A stretch of DNA of 64,000 nucleotides. Source: Liolophura sinensis. Its lineage: Eukaryota; Mollusca; Polyplacophora; Chitonida; Chitonidae. Shown here one piece after another: positions 22,169-34,640 of the stretch (position 1 is its first letter; each line of letters opens with the position of its first letter). The translations under genes and the position numbers were made by a program. Location of the stretch: assembly GCF_032854445.1 (NCBI RefSeq), contig NW_027017954.1, forward strand, positions 62,001 through 126,000, written 5' to 3'. Below the pieces are notes generated by a model, which saw only the letters and a list, made by a program, of their open reading frames with translations, was not told the DNA's origin and did not search any database.

Positions 22169-23418
22169 GTGAGACGGAAATATCTTGTTTTTTTTTTTTT
22201 ACATATTTCTCTCTTACATGTCCCTACATTTATTTATCATTTATATGTATTAATTTTTTTACAAAATAGTTAAAGTAAATGGATCACCGCTACTTTGTTT
22301 ACGTGGGGTAAGTATAGATTGTGCGTGATATGGCACGCGGAGTGATGTACAAGTAGTTTCGGTTGAGTCTTTTTATACCAACACCTCTGTGAGAGTGACT
22401 GGCCTCATGTACGCAGGGAATCTCATTGTATCTCATTACTGTCACGATCATACACACTTTTGCACCCGTATGTATCCAGCGGCCGGTTGTTAAACAGTGT
22501 ATTAAAAGTTAAACCAGGCTTAAATGTTAATACTAATCTTGGCCTAATACAAAACTGAATGCACTGTGGCCCTGACTAAAGTTAATACCGGGCTTAACTT
22601 CTACTATATACTTTTGAACACCTGGGCCCAGAACTTCTGGAACTTTTGTCTGGTCCTGGTCTTACTAACATGTGTCGTATATTTACACGTTTTTGTAATA
22701 TTGTATAGAATCAAAGCTAATTAAGTCCAGACAAAACTCAGGCAGAATCTTTTACACCATTTTTATGATACGTCTACTGTATGTTAGAGCAATTATGTCA
22801 TAGTGTACATTACAGCCATTACTTTTTCCAAAGGAATTTTCTCAAGTCACCCAGACCTTTGACAGAAAATTTGCAAACTAGACTTAAAATCTTTAATACC
22901 ATTCTTGATACGTTTACTGTATGTCAGAGCAATTATGTCGTTATGTACATTATCGCTATTAATTTTACCAACGGATTGATTTCATTGATCAGTGTTTTAA
23001 CAACGTGCTCAAAAATTTCCTTTCGTAAAGGAGCGGAGGAAACCGGAGTAACGCAGGCCTTTGTTATAAAATTTGCGAAAAGGACTTAAAAATCCGCTGT
23101 GTAGACAGTCGAAGCGGACATTGGACACGCAACCTCAATGGCCAAGAGCCTAGTACTCAAGGGGAGCTAGTACTAGTACTCACTCACTCAGCCAGCGAGG
23201 TCCCGCGCACGGCAAAGGAGGCTACATGTTTTTGCACGCGCCCAAAGCGAGCACGTTTGTTTCAGTTATATTTTATATATATTATAAACGTCAGGTACAT
23301 CCAGTACAATAACTACCACTTCCTGCTTGCGTGTATAGCCTGTGTATCTTGATACATTACAACAGCACTGAAATGACTTGTATATCGAGCTTTATTTTCT
23401 CTTTTTACTTGAATTAAG

Positions 23419-23565
23419 CCTGTGAAGCAGGTAAATATGGCTCACGCTGTACCGAGACCTGTGGATCGTGCGCAAGTGGACCGGACAGTTGTAACACGGC
23501 ATCCGGGTACTGTCGTGGTAATCCCAGATGCATGCCGGGATATTCTAGTTTGAAGTGTAAAACAG
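23419..23565 (+). CDS. Copy A exon 8: EGF-like module, duplicate of exon 7
   Basis: Acceptor TTGAATTAAG; donor GTGAGT at 23566. 147 nt: CEAGKYGSRCTETCGSC, GPDSCNTASGYC, RCMPGYSSLKC. All cysteines are kept. Flanking intron blocks such as AGAGCAATTATGTCGTTATG (about 22926) recur before exon 9 (about 25425), showing that exon and intron were duplicated together. Confidence 0.85.
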
Positions 23566-23769
23566 GTGAGTCGAGAATAGCTTGTGACTCATATGCTTTC
23601 TTCATACATGTCACCAGATTTATTGACCATTTATATGTTTTACATATTCTTTTGGGAACTGGTGTTATTGGGTTTTTGTTTAAATGATCCCGTGATATCT
23701 ACTTTTGATCCAGTCAAAACAGAGGCAAAATTTAACACCATATTTGTGATACTAGTCCAGGGATAACTG

Positions 23770-25400
23770 TTATGGTCTTATTTTTTGCAAATTGTGAAAT
23801 TCTCAAATAAATCTCCGAACATAAGATCCCAGAGGAAGAACTAATAGTAGAGTTTAAGGTACTCTAATAACCTATAGGGTTCCAGGGTGTTATAATAAAT
23901 GTAAGACAGTATAATGATCTAAAGAAATAAGACTCATGGAAAACAGAAATTAGGAATTTAGTTGTAGATGAACATTTTGTTACAATAAAATAAACCAGCA
24001 AATAGTTGACGCGACTAGGATAAACGAATCGCAAAATGTTAAATTATCCTCGAGTAGTTCTATCGTCTTTCAGGTAGCAGATAGGCAGGTAAGATTTTAT
24101 CATATTCCAGGTCCCAATATAGTGAAAAGGAGACAATGCATAACAAACTAGATTTTGAAACTAATATCACCATAATTGGTGGTGTGTTCATTTCAGATTA
24201 AATAATATGCATAACCATTTATAGCTGAATTCCAAGGTCGTAAATAGGCCTATGTAGTGATATGAGCTTGAGGCATGTAATACTAGGGCAGGAATAGAAT
24301 GCACCGAAAATGGTGGAATTTTCAGTCAATGTTACATATATATAACACATCTCATCAGTATTATCTTGTCTTCTATCGTCACGATCTCGATGGACACTGG
24401 CATGAATCGAGGTGACACTTTAACAAGTCGTCAACAGTTAGATTCTCCCCCAACCGTCAGTCTATAAACAGCTACACTAGTAAGGAATCACCAGTGAACA
24501 GTCCATCAACATCCACAACCGGATTTGGTGGGGGTAGTAGTAGATTGGGACTCCGACTTCACACCTTCACGTACTGTTTGAGGTAAACTAATCATAAAAT
24601 GGTCTCAAGACTGATATAGTGAGCAGTAGGTTATTAACTTCCACCTGTATGGATTCTTAGTATAAATATTAAGTTATTAAGCCGGTGTATAATCGCTGTC
24701 TATATGGTGGACAGTGAAATGTTCAGCTGGGATTCCATCCAGCCTGGTGATGTCGTAATGATCTATATAGCTTGAATATTATAATTACCCATGTGCTTGG
24801 TGTACCGATATTTCTATACCTGTAACAAACCCTTCACTTTAATTCAACATACAGATTCAACATGGGATGGACATCACCCGCACAAACCTGTGCCATCTCA
24901 GGCCGGATAGGTTTTAGTGAACTGTTTTTGATATTTTTTTGAAATACTTACCTTGAAGTTTCGTGGGATCCGAATTTATATTAAAAAGTTAGGAGCAATG
25001 ACCTCGCATTGAACTATCAAAATCCTTTACACTATGAGGGATTTCCGCCTTGCGTCATTCCCTGTGGCAACACTACTGCTGCACGTGAGCAGGGTCTAAA
25101 CAAGATGGCGGTCAACATTTCAGTCGGTTTTCTCCATGTAGGAAACCAGGCAAAATACAATCTGTAGAATGGTATTTCATGTCAAGTTCAGATCAGCTTG
25201 AAATGTTTGTTACTTGAACACAAGCAGATAGCATACACACCAGCCGTAATTCCATAAATGTTGCTGTGTGTTTGACAAGCAAACATCCGTACAACAACAA
25301 CGTGAATATAAATCGAACTAGAAATCCGTTGATATCTCAGACCAACAACTTTAATGATTAGAGCTGGAGAGCAGCCAGTTGTAACGGCAGGAAGCCCCGT
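23770..25400. other. Intron between exons 8 and 9, no gene
   Basis: About 1.6 kb of AT-rich sequence without counterpart in the other duplicated EGF intron units. It may be an inserted element; I see no coding motif. It contains AACAAGATGGCGGTCAACAT near 25099, with no downstream frame of note. Confidence 0.5.
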
Positions 25401-25735
25401 CGTTACAATATGCCCACTGTATGTTGGGGCAATTATGTCGTTATGTACATTATAGCTATTACCTTTGCCAAAGGACAGATTTCATTGATAAGTTTTTTAA
25501 AAACGTACCCAAGAAATTCTCACGTGAATGAGGAGAACCAGAGTTATGGGCGAGGAGTAACCCACCGGCCCTTGTCAGAAATTTTGCAAACAAAACAAAG
25601 CTGCCGTGGAAAAAGGCAGGGATCTATAAATTTAACCATCTCAGCTAGCGATACTAACCCCCCCCCGCCCCCCACGCACCGAGTACCAAAGCAGGGTACA
25701 TGTTTTTATATTCGTCCACACCAAGCACGTTTGTT

Positions 25736-25880
<145 letters not shown>

Positions 25881-26012
25881 TGTAAATGCCAGATTTATCC
25901 AGTGCTACAACTTTCATTTTCGGCTTGCGCGTACAGCGTGTGTATCTGGATATATTGCAATCTAACTCAAACGGATTGTAATATTGTGTTTTGTTTTCTG
26001 TTTTACATGAAG

Positions 26013-26156
26013 CCTGTGAAGCAGGTAAATATGGCCACGACTGTAACGAGACCTGTGGATCGTGTGCACGTGGACCAGACAGTTGTAACACTACATCCGG
26101 GCACTGTCCGGGTGATCCCAGATGCATGCCGGGATATTCTGGTTTGAAATGTAAAG
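26013..26156 (+). CDS. Copy A exon 9: EGF-like module, duplicate of exon 7
   Basis: Acceptor ACATGAAG ends at 26012; donor GTGAGT at 26157. 144 nt: [41 protein letters not shown]. One codon shorter at the 3' end than exons 7 and 8. It is nearer to exon 7 than exon 8 is. Confidence 0.88.
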
Positions 26157-26815
26157 GTGAGTCGGGAATATTGTTTTACATGCTTCTCTCTTACATGTCA
26201 CCAGATATTTTTATGAGTGATATTTATTATTTTTCACATATTTTTTCGAGAACGGATGTCCGAGGTTTTTTGGAAATGAATCTGAATTTGAACACACAAC
26301 CGCAATTACCAATACCTACTTGTCCGGCAGCAAGCAGAGGTTTATGGGTCAGTTCACGTACAAAACCAAAATTGACCTTGAGATATGCTAATTATAAAAC
26401 GGTAACTGCATTTCCATGCTCAAAACCTTTTAATGAGAACAGGTCAGATGTTAATACTTGGGCTAAATTACCTTAAAGCAATAGTACTGATCACGACTGA
26501 GTAACTCCTTTTATACATTGCTTATGACAACGCGATCACTAATGATCAATTCGTAAATTCCCAGCCCATCCACTAAGTAGGACCAGCTATAGATAATGGA
26601 CTGTTTAAAGCGATCGCGTCAGTATTATTATTAATGGGAAACCGTAACTTATGACCTGGAAATTATACAAACTGTCTAACCAAATGATATAGATGTCCCC
26701 AGGCAAAAGCAGGCCCCAAGAGAGCTTACAGTAAAGCAGAAACCATTGAAAAGCATTGCTGAGGAAATCTCTCAGCTTTTTAAAGAAGTGTCATAGAACC
26801 TATACGCAGTAAAAA

Positions 26816-27765
26816 GTTGAATTTATTTCGCAAATGTTCTTAAGGCCAAATAAAGATGGAAGTTATCGGCTAATTCCGAATTTAAAAGGTCTTAACCTGT
26901 ATGTAGAATACTTCCATGTTAAAATGGTCATTATCACTCTGTCTCAATGTCTGTGTGTCTGACAACAGACAAACCTACCCGAATTATTACACAGTTGTGA
27001 GAAATTGCTACACAATAGCTTCAAAATCCTTGTTTTAATGACGTCCAGTTTTTCAGGTGTAATGTATGCACCATTCAAATACAGACAGGTGGAAATTGTC
27101 TTGAGAGAACAAAATGGTGATTTGGACAAAACAATGCAATTGTCCCAGAAGTTACGGAAAGACTTCACCTGGTGGATACGCTCCACTGAGCATAGCTCAC
27201 ACCACATATCACGCGGCCAGTCAGATGTAGTTGTGTATTCTGACGGGAGTTGAAAAATTGGTTGGGGTGAGTTATGCATCAGAGGCATGCTGGCCGTGTT
27301 ACATGTAGGGACCGTGTTACATGTGGGGGCCGTGGCACAGGTGAGGGCCGTGTTACATGTGCCGCCACTGTGGTCAGGGTGAAGAACAACATCACAGAAA
27401 ATACGAGCTCTGAGAAGGTTGTTTAACTCTAAAATCCTGTCAAGATTTTATTGATGACAAAAATGTGAGAATTATGATTGACAATATGATAGCGGTGTTA
27501 GAAATATATCATATGGGGGCAAGTCATTGAAAAGTGTGTAATCACTTAGGTTATGATATACGGCACGTGTGCACTGAGCAAGGCATTTTGTTGAAATTAT
27601 CTCACTTAGTTAGAAAACAAAACGCTGAAGTTGATTAAAAATCTCGTACAAAACGTAGAGAAACAGATTGGATGTTTGACACAACAGTGTTTTCAACCGC
27701 AATGTCAGTATTGGGTATTACATCAAATATTGACCCATTTGCATCACGGTTAAATTCTACATCCG
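26816..27765 (+). mobile_element. DIRS-like retrotransposon remnant (RT and RNase H pieces)
   Basis: Three blocks in order. About 26816-26925 reads FLRPNKDGSYRLIPNLKGLN and VEYFHVKM, an RT start. About 27065-27260 reads YAPFKYRQVE, DFTWWIRS, VVVYSDGS, a stop, then GWGE, an RNase H-like part. About 27640-27760 reads KSRTKRRETDWMFD and DPFASRLNS, the post-RNase H region. The WW, V-x-Y-x-D-x-S-x-x-GWG and D-x-FASRLN blocks are typical of DIRS/Ngaro-type elements. Stops and deletions show it is dead. It lies in the intron between exons 9 and 10. Confidence 0.65.
27283..27368 (+). repeat. Short tandem repeat, ~20-22 bp unit
   Basis: About four units of the type GGCCGTGTTACATGTGGGG, within the DIRS-like remnant just after its GWGE block. 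Confidence 0.8.
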
Positions 27766-28049
27766 TATGTAGGGGCATACGTAGGGGCATATGCTGTTGA
27801 TTCATTTACAATTTCATATGCTGTCGATTCTTTTACAATTTCCTGAAAATGTTATAATTTTATGCTTTCCCCCGTGTCAGCATAGTCTCGGTTGATCATT
27901 CGGTGACGCCATTTTGCCATATAGCTGTTGAGAGTGACGTCACAAGACCGTGGAGCCCTCTCCTACCATCGGTATTAAACAATATGACAATGAGAAATAC
28001 AATAAGACAATATGACGTCTGATACCCAACCAAAAAGTATCATCTCTGT

Positions 28050-28745
28050 TCCGTGTTGAAAAGGCCGGTGTTTCTTGTAGTTTGGCACTCGTTCATGGGC
28101 GATGTTTATGGACACAAGCGTCGTGTTTTAGGGGTTCTCCTAGACCTCGTCCTGCATGGGTGTAAGCATTTGGCCTGTCTGGCTGTATCGACTTCAGGGA
28201 ATTTACCGAACATAGCAGAACCTTCTGAGTGGTAAGAGACCCTTTCATTCAGATTTGGTCGAGATATTTGCGTTATAAATCTGACTATGCTAGGAAAAAA
28301 TGATGCAGTCACAATATTTTTCTTCAAGCAATGACTCTCCCGAGGCGATTTTCTTGCCCTGGCAAGTTACTGCAGTCTCCTGGCCAACACGTACGCATTG
28401 TGACAGCTGTTCTCAGTTCCCTGCTCATAAATGTGTGGTTCAAATGAATCAGTTTAACATTTAAACTGGCCGCAAAATCCAATTTATTACATCAATATCT
28501 GCTTATCCACTACACGAAACCACACTGACAGTCGAGAGCTTATAGTGACCCTTTCAGCGATAGTGATTGGCTAAGTTCATAAGGGCTTCTACAACATGGC
28601 TAGTCGGAGAGAATTGTCCATCAGTGCCATATCCCCAGTGCTGAACTTCATCTTCTCACCTTTCCAAACTTCACAGATTTCTTTCACATATTTTTCTGTG
28701 ATAGCTGTGTGCTATACCATTGTTTAGTGTATATATAGTGACAGA
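28050..28745 (+). repeat. Dispersed repeat, copy 1 (~0.7 kb)
   Basis: Matches 37130-37860 in the same direction: CCTCGTCCT-CA-GGGTGTAAG, GGGAATTTACCGAACA, CAAGCAATGACTCT, GTACGCATTGTGACAG, CAAAATCCAATTTATT and GGGCTTCTACAACATGGCT. No coding frame is conserved between the two. Probably a nonautonomous element; no terminal inverted repeats were found by eye. Confidence 0.75.
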
Positions 28746-29984
28746 CTTCATGTTCGCTTTATGAACTGGTTATTACTAATCAGGTTGTCACGAAGAATGC
28801 ATAAAATAAGTTTCAACCTCATAATATTGTGATCGATATTTTGTCTTATGCTAATTTAGCCCAAATATTGACCTTTGACCCGTTCTCAACTAGTTTTAAG
28901 CATGGAGGTGGAACTACCATTACCATTTCATAATTAACATATCTCAAGGTATTTTTTTAAGAAAAAAACTTTCTTTGTACGCGACATGACCGCCAAAAGT
29001 CATAATTAGCGCTAATATGGTGGTTGGGTTGGCTTGGTGCATAGGCTGAGAACTAAAGAAGAGATCTGGTTACCATGACGAATGTAATAAACGAGTTTCA
29101 TCCTCGTATTCAACCGTAACCGATAAACTGTATTTTTTAAAATAATTGTGCCGTCACCTGAGGTATTGAGTTCTTTCCACCCAAACGCTTTTATGAACTT
29201 TAACAAATAAAAAGATGTCTCAAGTTACAGAGAGCTGAATAAAGGCGACTCTCTAAAAGAGATAGGCTACAGTACGTAGGGCAATGCGTGGCTGGCTATC
29301 TCACCCCACGTGAAAAATTCCACCAATCTTTACAACGTGAACCTATCCTTACATTTGGTACACACGGATTTACTGTCATCCAAGTGTATATATGTCAAAG
29401 GATGCATTGATAAAGCATGCTTAAGCAGTAATCCAGCCATTCAAGCATTTGAATTAACGTCCGTCATGTTTTGATTTAGAACTGCCTCCAAGTTCAGGTA
29501 AAGCATGTGCTGCCTGTTCGAAATTTCTTCCAACGGTGTTTTCCTTGAATGTAATCTGGTTTTCTTTTTTTGTATCTAGAATGAAAGTTTGTAATTGGGT
29601 TTCGCACTTCGCCATTGAAAATACTTAACAGCTGGATTTTCATTAAAGACGGTTTACTGGTACACACTTTAACATCTTTCAAACGCGGATAACTAATAAA
29701 TTCAAAGTATACCAGACCTAAGGATGGACTTAAGGTACAACTATCTACTATCTCCAAACCGTCGACTCTAAGCGGTATACTCTTTTGTTACTTTTTGCAA
29801 TGCATCACTGTTCCTGTACGGTTGTATTCGTAAAGCAGTGTAGGTGCTTAGAACCGGGTTGTTAAACTACGATTTCAGTGTAATAATTGACCTGGAAAAA
29901 AATGGAAGACAGTGTTCTTCTGCTTATTCATTATAATGGGAGAAAAGCGGGTGAAGGCACGACCATTGGCAGATTGTTGGCGTA

Positions 29985-30105
29985 TCTTTTCACGTAGGAC
30001 CCACAGGAAGCCAGCATGAGCTGGACTTAAACTGACAACGACCGCTTTGGTGACGCCCTTGTGTCATTGCGCTGCGTTATCATACTAACCATTTGGCCAC
30101 TAAAT
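29985..30105 (-). mobile_element. SINE family 1, 5' (tRNA-like) part, next to exon 10
   Basis: AGGAAGCCAGCATGAGCTGG, then GTGTCATTGCGCTGCG and TACTAACCATTTGGCCAC, read as the reverse complement of the SINE 5' half. It ends about 30 bases before the exon 10 acceptor, so the branch-point region of that intron may be SINE-derived. Confidence 0.65.
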
Positions 30106-30134
30106 ATTTTTTGAACATTTGACTTTTTTGGCAG

Positions 30135-30287
30135 GATGTGATGCTGGGTTTTGGGGAGCCGACTGTGAGGAAAAGTGTGGCGAATGTTATAACAACGTCA
30201 CGTGTGACAGAGCATCTGGGGGCTGTCCAATCACAGAAGAGAATCCCCGCTGTAAGGCCGGTTTCTTGGGATCTAACTGTCGACAAA
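30135..30287 (+). CDS. Copy A exon 10: EGF-like module
   Basis: Acceptor TTTTTTGGCAG ends at 30134; donor GTTAGT at 30288. 153 nt, phase 1: CDAGFWGADCEEKCGEC, NNVTCDRASGGCP, RCKAGFLGSNCRQ. A complete EGF-like cysteine set. Confidence 0.85.
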
Positions 30288-30421
30288 GTTAGTATGCCAG
30301 TCCCTTGTATTAAATCAAAATGTCTGTTGTTACTAACTAAAAACCTTCCCCTTCTAAAAGGGTCTTATTCTATATCCCTTCTCCTTACACATACCCTATC
30401 AAAGTCTTTACATATTTACGC

Positions 30422-30616
30422 TCAAACCATCCGGAATTTCTTTACGTTAGTCTATATATAAGGCCGACGGAGTTGTGAAGCTGGCCATCATTTACTAAAG
30501 TCCACAACAGTCACTTAGAAAGTCCACTTGACGTTGCGTAAGGTTTGTCGCTTATCTGAGAGGTAAACAAACCAGTTGTTTCTCATCTTTGCTCTCCGAT
30601 AGTGGTACCATTACAT
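30422..30616 (+). mobile_element. Left LTR remnant of the Ty3/gypsy element
   Basis: AAACCATCC, TTTACGTTAGTCTATA, GCTGGCCATCATTTACTAAA and GTCCAC match 35013-35130 near the right end of the element in the same order. A TTTGGGACTTGTCCAGGA-like primer-binding-site candidate follows at about 30618. The 5' end of this LTR is not clear and may be truncated. Confidence 0.5.
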
Positions 30617-30788
30617 ATTTGGGACTTGTCCAGGAACTAAAATCTGCTTGTGCTAGATTGTAGCACGTTAATTGTCAACGGTGTTAGCGGTGCTTAGAGG
30701 TGTTTTGGTTCCTATTTTGGATCAAACAGAGATTGACATTTTGTGAAACTACTTATGTAATTTCTTTGTACACTATATTGTGTCATTA

Positions 30789-31690
30789 TGGCTGAGGAAT
30801 TTAATGCACCTTCAATCCTTGATTGCGAGGATTTGTCGGTTGTTGAGTTGTCTACGAAGGCAGATTTAAGGAAAATATCTGACATGTGTCTATTAGACTT
30901 AAGCCAGAAGCCCTAAGATTATTAGAAAGTTGAAAGTTGAAAGTTAGAAAGGGAAAGTGAGTTTGAGTTAGAGACGGTGATATTAAAAAAGGGAGAAACA
31001 GAGTTAAAAGAGTCACAGAGTTTGAACAGGAGTTCAAACTGAAGGAACCCCGGGGTAAAAGTAGTGATAAAGAAGCTGTTAGTCGTAATCAGCAAGGGAT
31101 TGGTTTGACCCAAAGCCTTCGATTAGTGCCCAAATACGATGATAAGGCTGTTGAAAGTTTTTTTCTGTCCCAAAATATGAGAAAGTGGCTGTTAACTTGG
31201 AGTGGCCTGAAGGTACTGGACAATGTTACTGCAGAGTACATTGGAAGGTTAAGCTGCAGAGGTCTATTCTACTTTGTCGGTAGATCAGTCTTCAGTTTAC
31301 AACACAGTCAATGCACTGGTCTTGTCTGCTTTTGAGCGCTTTTGCCGGAGGCCTGTAGACAGAAGTTCAGACAGTTAAGGAAACAGCTGATGAAACTTAC
31401 GTGGAGTTTGTCGGGGGTAAAGAAACACTGTTTAATAGCTTGTATAGGGCTCTGGCGTTAGGTCATTCTTTTCAGAATTTAAGGGAGGCTATTCTCTTGG
31501 AGGAATTTAAGAACAATGTTGGAAATGAGGTCAAGGCTCATTTAGGTGAACAAAAGGTCAAGGACATTAAGACCGCGGCAAGTTTGGCTGATGAATATGA
31601 GTTAAATCATAAGAGTGATGAACAAAAATGTCAGGCTAAATTTCAGAAGTGGAATTCCGATAAAAAGACTTCAAATTTTAGTACTGACAA
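30789..31690 (+). pseudogene. Gypsy gag remnant
   Basis: ATG at 30789 opens MAEEFNAPSILDCEDLS and soon meets stops. The 31401-31690 part reads LFNSLYRALALGHSFQNLRE, AILLEEFKNN and AASLADEYELNHKSD, the SCAN-like gag pattern of metazoan gypsy elements. Frameshifts separate the blocks. Confidence 0.65.
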
Positions 31691-31710
31691 GCAGATAACA
31701 AAAGTCAAAT

Positions 31711-32067
31711 GTGTGTTTTTCTTCTGATACGTTCCCCGTCAACATACGCAGTTTTTGTCCTATCGTCAAATCATACGTTAAAGAGGTAGGACAGACACCA
31801 GAGACATACTGGGGATTCATGTCTGATGGTGTGGTTACTGTGAATGGAGTTACCTCCCCTGTTCGTATACTTAGGAATCTTCGGGCAAATCAGTCTGATG
31901 TTAGCAGATGTTATTCCGATAAGGCTGCCAGTCATGTTCTGATCCAGGGTTTTAATGGAAATTTTATGTCTGTTCCCTTACTAGAGGTTACCATAACTTC
32001 TGATTTGGTTACTGAAGGGGTTGTTAAGAGTTTGCCTGAGAAAGGTATTTTCTTTCTTGCTCGGTAA
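31711..32067 (+). pseudogene. Gypsy protease-region remnant
   Basis: Reads GFMSDGVVTVNGVTSPVRIL, then RNLRANQSD where an aspartic protease D-T-G-A would be expected, then VLIQGFNGNFMSVPLLEV. The catalytic Asp is replaced by Asn. The frame ends in a stop at 32065-32067. Confidence 0.65.
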
Positions 32068-32463
32068 TGACTTAGCATGAAATTAAGTTAAGGTTTGTCC
32101 TCATGTCTGCAGTGTACAGGTTTTTGGACGAAAATACAAAAGACCTACGAAAAGTTTCCAGGTATATTTCCCTCTTGTGTGGTTACCAGGTCACAGTAAA
32201 GAGCTAGGGAGAAGGAAGACAATTCTTCTGTAACCATCGGGGATTCAGCGGGTAATATTAATTTGGCTGAAACGTTCTTTCATGATATTGATGGTGTAGA
32301 GAATGTAAGGGAATTAAGTAAGTCTGCTTTATTTTGAGGAAATACCTGGAGAGTGGGCTGTTGAGAAGAGAGTATTGACTGCCTGATGCATTAGCTAATG
32401 ATTAAGCAAATTTGAATCAAGTTTTCTCACCTCTAACTGTAGACAGGAACTACTTAAGATGGG

Positions 32464-33210
32464 TCATGAGATTCCAATAGGTGGACATTTAGGCATTAGA
32501 AAATAAAATCGCTCGCTATATTTATTGGCCTAAGATTCACAGGGATGTGGTTAATTTCTGTAAGACAGGTCACACCTGTTAGCTTGTCGGAAAACCACAG
32601 CATAGTATAAGGCCTGCATCCTTAATTCCAAATCCGGGTTTTAGTGTGCCTTTTAGTAAGGTACTTATTGACTATTATGGATACAGCTAACAGATACAGC
32701 TAACTACACCTCGGATAGTTAATAGTCTGTTAATCTTTTTACCAGATATGGTTTACCTAAGGAAATACAAACTGACCAGGGCTCCATCGTTATGTCTGGT
32801 TTATATCAGGAAGTTATGTGGGATTAAGCAGCTTTAATCCACACCTTATCACTGTCGATCCCAAGGGGCTTTGGAAATATACCACCAAATCATGAAGAGC
32901 GCTCTACGAGCATACTGTATGGAAAATTCTGAAACTTGGACAAAGCGATAAAATTTGTATTGTTTGCCTCTAGAGATACTCCTAATGAGTACACTGGGAT
33001 TAGTCCATTGGAGTTGGTGTATGGTCTTAAGGTTAGATGTCCTCAGGAAACAGAAGTAACCTTATTAGATTATGTTTGCCCCTACCTCACGAACCGCTTA
33101 AGGCCAAGTTTAGTGGACCATATCGGTTAGCAAAAAGCTAACGCTGTTAACTACATTATTAGCACACCTGGTCATCGGGAAACTGTCACATGTCGCATTA
33201 ATATGTTGAG
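32464..33210 (+). pseudogene. Gypsy integrase remnant
   Basis: HEIPIGGHLGIRK and FCKTGHTC (zinc-finger region) and LVGKPQ are followed by RYGLPKEIQTDQGS (core), FASRDTPNEYTGISPLELVY and, near 33195-33215, a RINMLSILG-like end. Several stops and a C-to-G change in the zinc finger. It precedes the RT region. Confidence 0.75.
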
Positions 33211-33254
33211 CATTTTAGGTAAAGTGTTAAGTCACCTTTCTAAATGTCGGAGAC

Positions 33255-33512
33255 AGGATTGGCTCTGTTGGTTAGCGCGCTAACGCAACGTAATGACCCG
33301 GAAGCCTTCACCAATGAGGTTGCTGTGAGTTCAAGTCATGCTCATGCTGGCTTCCTTTCCGACCGTACGTGGGAAGGTCTGCCATCAACCTGCGGATGGT
33401 CGTGGGTTTCCCCCAGGCTCTGCCTGGTTTCCTCCCACCATAATGCTGGCGGCTGTCGGAGAAGTGAAATATTCTTGAGTACGGCGTAAAACATCAATCA
33501 AAAAAATAAATA
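33255..33512 (+). mobile_element. SINE family 1, near full-length reference copy
   Basis: The tRNA-like head GGCTCTGTTGGTTAGCGCGC (A-box-like) and GTGAGTTCAAGTCATGCTC (B-box-like) are followed by CCTGCGGATGGTCGTGGG, CCACCATAATGCTGGCGG, TTCTTGAGTACGGCGTAAAA and an A-rich tail. It lies between the integrase and RT parts of the gypsy remnant. Confidence 0.85.
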
Positions 33513-33519
33513 AAATATG

Positions 33520-34640
33520 TTTTGATGTACCTGGTTGTACTAATGCTGCAGGACATGATGTAGATGTAGGAGGGGCTGTACCCATCAAACATCACCCTTT
33601 CAGGATTAACCCTGCAATGCTAAAGCTTGTTAACTAGGAAATACGGTACATGTTAGACAGCGGGGTTATAGGGCATAGCCGGAGTGGCTGTTGTTCACCA
33701 ACTGTAGTTTTTTTTTAGTTCGATGGTTCTATACGCCTATATGTGGATTACAGAAAGATCAATGCTGTAAACAAGACGGATTCTTATCCTATTCCTCGTA
33801 GTGAGGATTGTGTTGATAGGGTAGGAAATGCCAAGTTTATTACTAAGATTGCTCTTAGTAAGAACCTGGTAAACATCTCGAAAAGACAATTCTCTTGATT
33901 GTCTTAATTAGGTTTAGTGACTGATCTCAAGAAGAATTTGCCAAAGAACAAGCGGCATACCTTGGTCCCTCATTCAGCCAGAATCCAGGCCATACTATCT
34001 TTACCAGTGCATACTTGTAGGAAAGACCTTCTTAGAGTGCTTGGGGTATGTCGTTTTACCGTACGTTTGTGCCCAATTTCAGCGATCTTGCTGTTCCATT
34101 GACTCTGTTGCCCAAAAAGAATGTCAAGTGTGTATGGTCAGATAGTTGTTAGTCAGTTTTAATGGGTTAAAGGACATTCTATCTAAACGTCCTATTTTCA
34201 AAGCGCCAAATCTAAGCCGTCCTTTTCAGATGCCTAGTGACATCGAAGTAGGATCTGCTTTACTCCAGGAAGGAGAAGATGGAATGAATGAATGATTATG
34301 ATTTAACGCCACATCGGCAATATTTCAGCCATATCGTGGCGAGTACAGAAGATGGAATAGAACAGCCTGTGAGCTATTTCTCTAGGAACTTAAATAGACA
34401 TCAAAGGAATTAGTCCACCATAGAAAAGGAGGCGTCTGGCCTGGTGCTGGCTGTACAGCATTTCGAATTGTAATTGACCAGTTGCTCTGGTAATATCACT
34501 ATGTATACTGATCACGACCCTTTGGTGTTCTTAGAAAAGTTTTAAGAACAAGAATCAAAGATTATTACGATGGTATTTGACCTTACAGCCTTATGATGTG
34601 GAAATTATACATATTGCTTGTAAGAACAACAGTGTGGCTG
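33520..34640 (+). pseudogene. Gypsy reverse transcriptase / RNase H remnant
   Basis: FDVPGCTNAAGHDVDVGGAV, then HHPFRINPAMLKL and YVDYRKINAVNKTDSYPIPR mark the RT start (to about 33800). KDLLRVLGVC and FVPNFSDLAVPLT follow at about 34020-34105. RNase H gives EKEASGLVLAVQHFE and MYTDHDPLVFLEKF (34420-34540). The palm segment with the catalytic Asp pair is missing, apparently deleted near 33890-33920. Confidence 0.75.
34274..34358 (-). mobile_element. LINE 3'-tail-only insertion, 12-bp target duplication
   Basis: AGAAGATGGAAT at 34274-34285 and 34347-34358 flanks about 61 bases: GAATGAATGATTATGATTTA, ACGCCACATCGGCAATATTT and CAGCCATATCGTGGCGAG. This is the reverse complement of the LINE 3' end at 44121-44178, a severely 5'-truncated insertion into the gypsy RNase H region. 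Confidence 0.8.
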
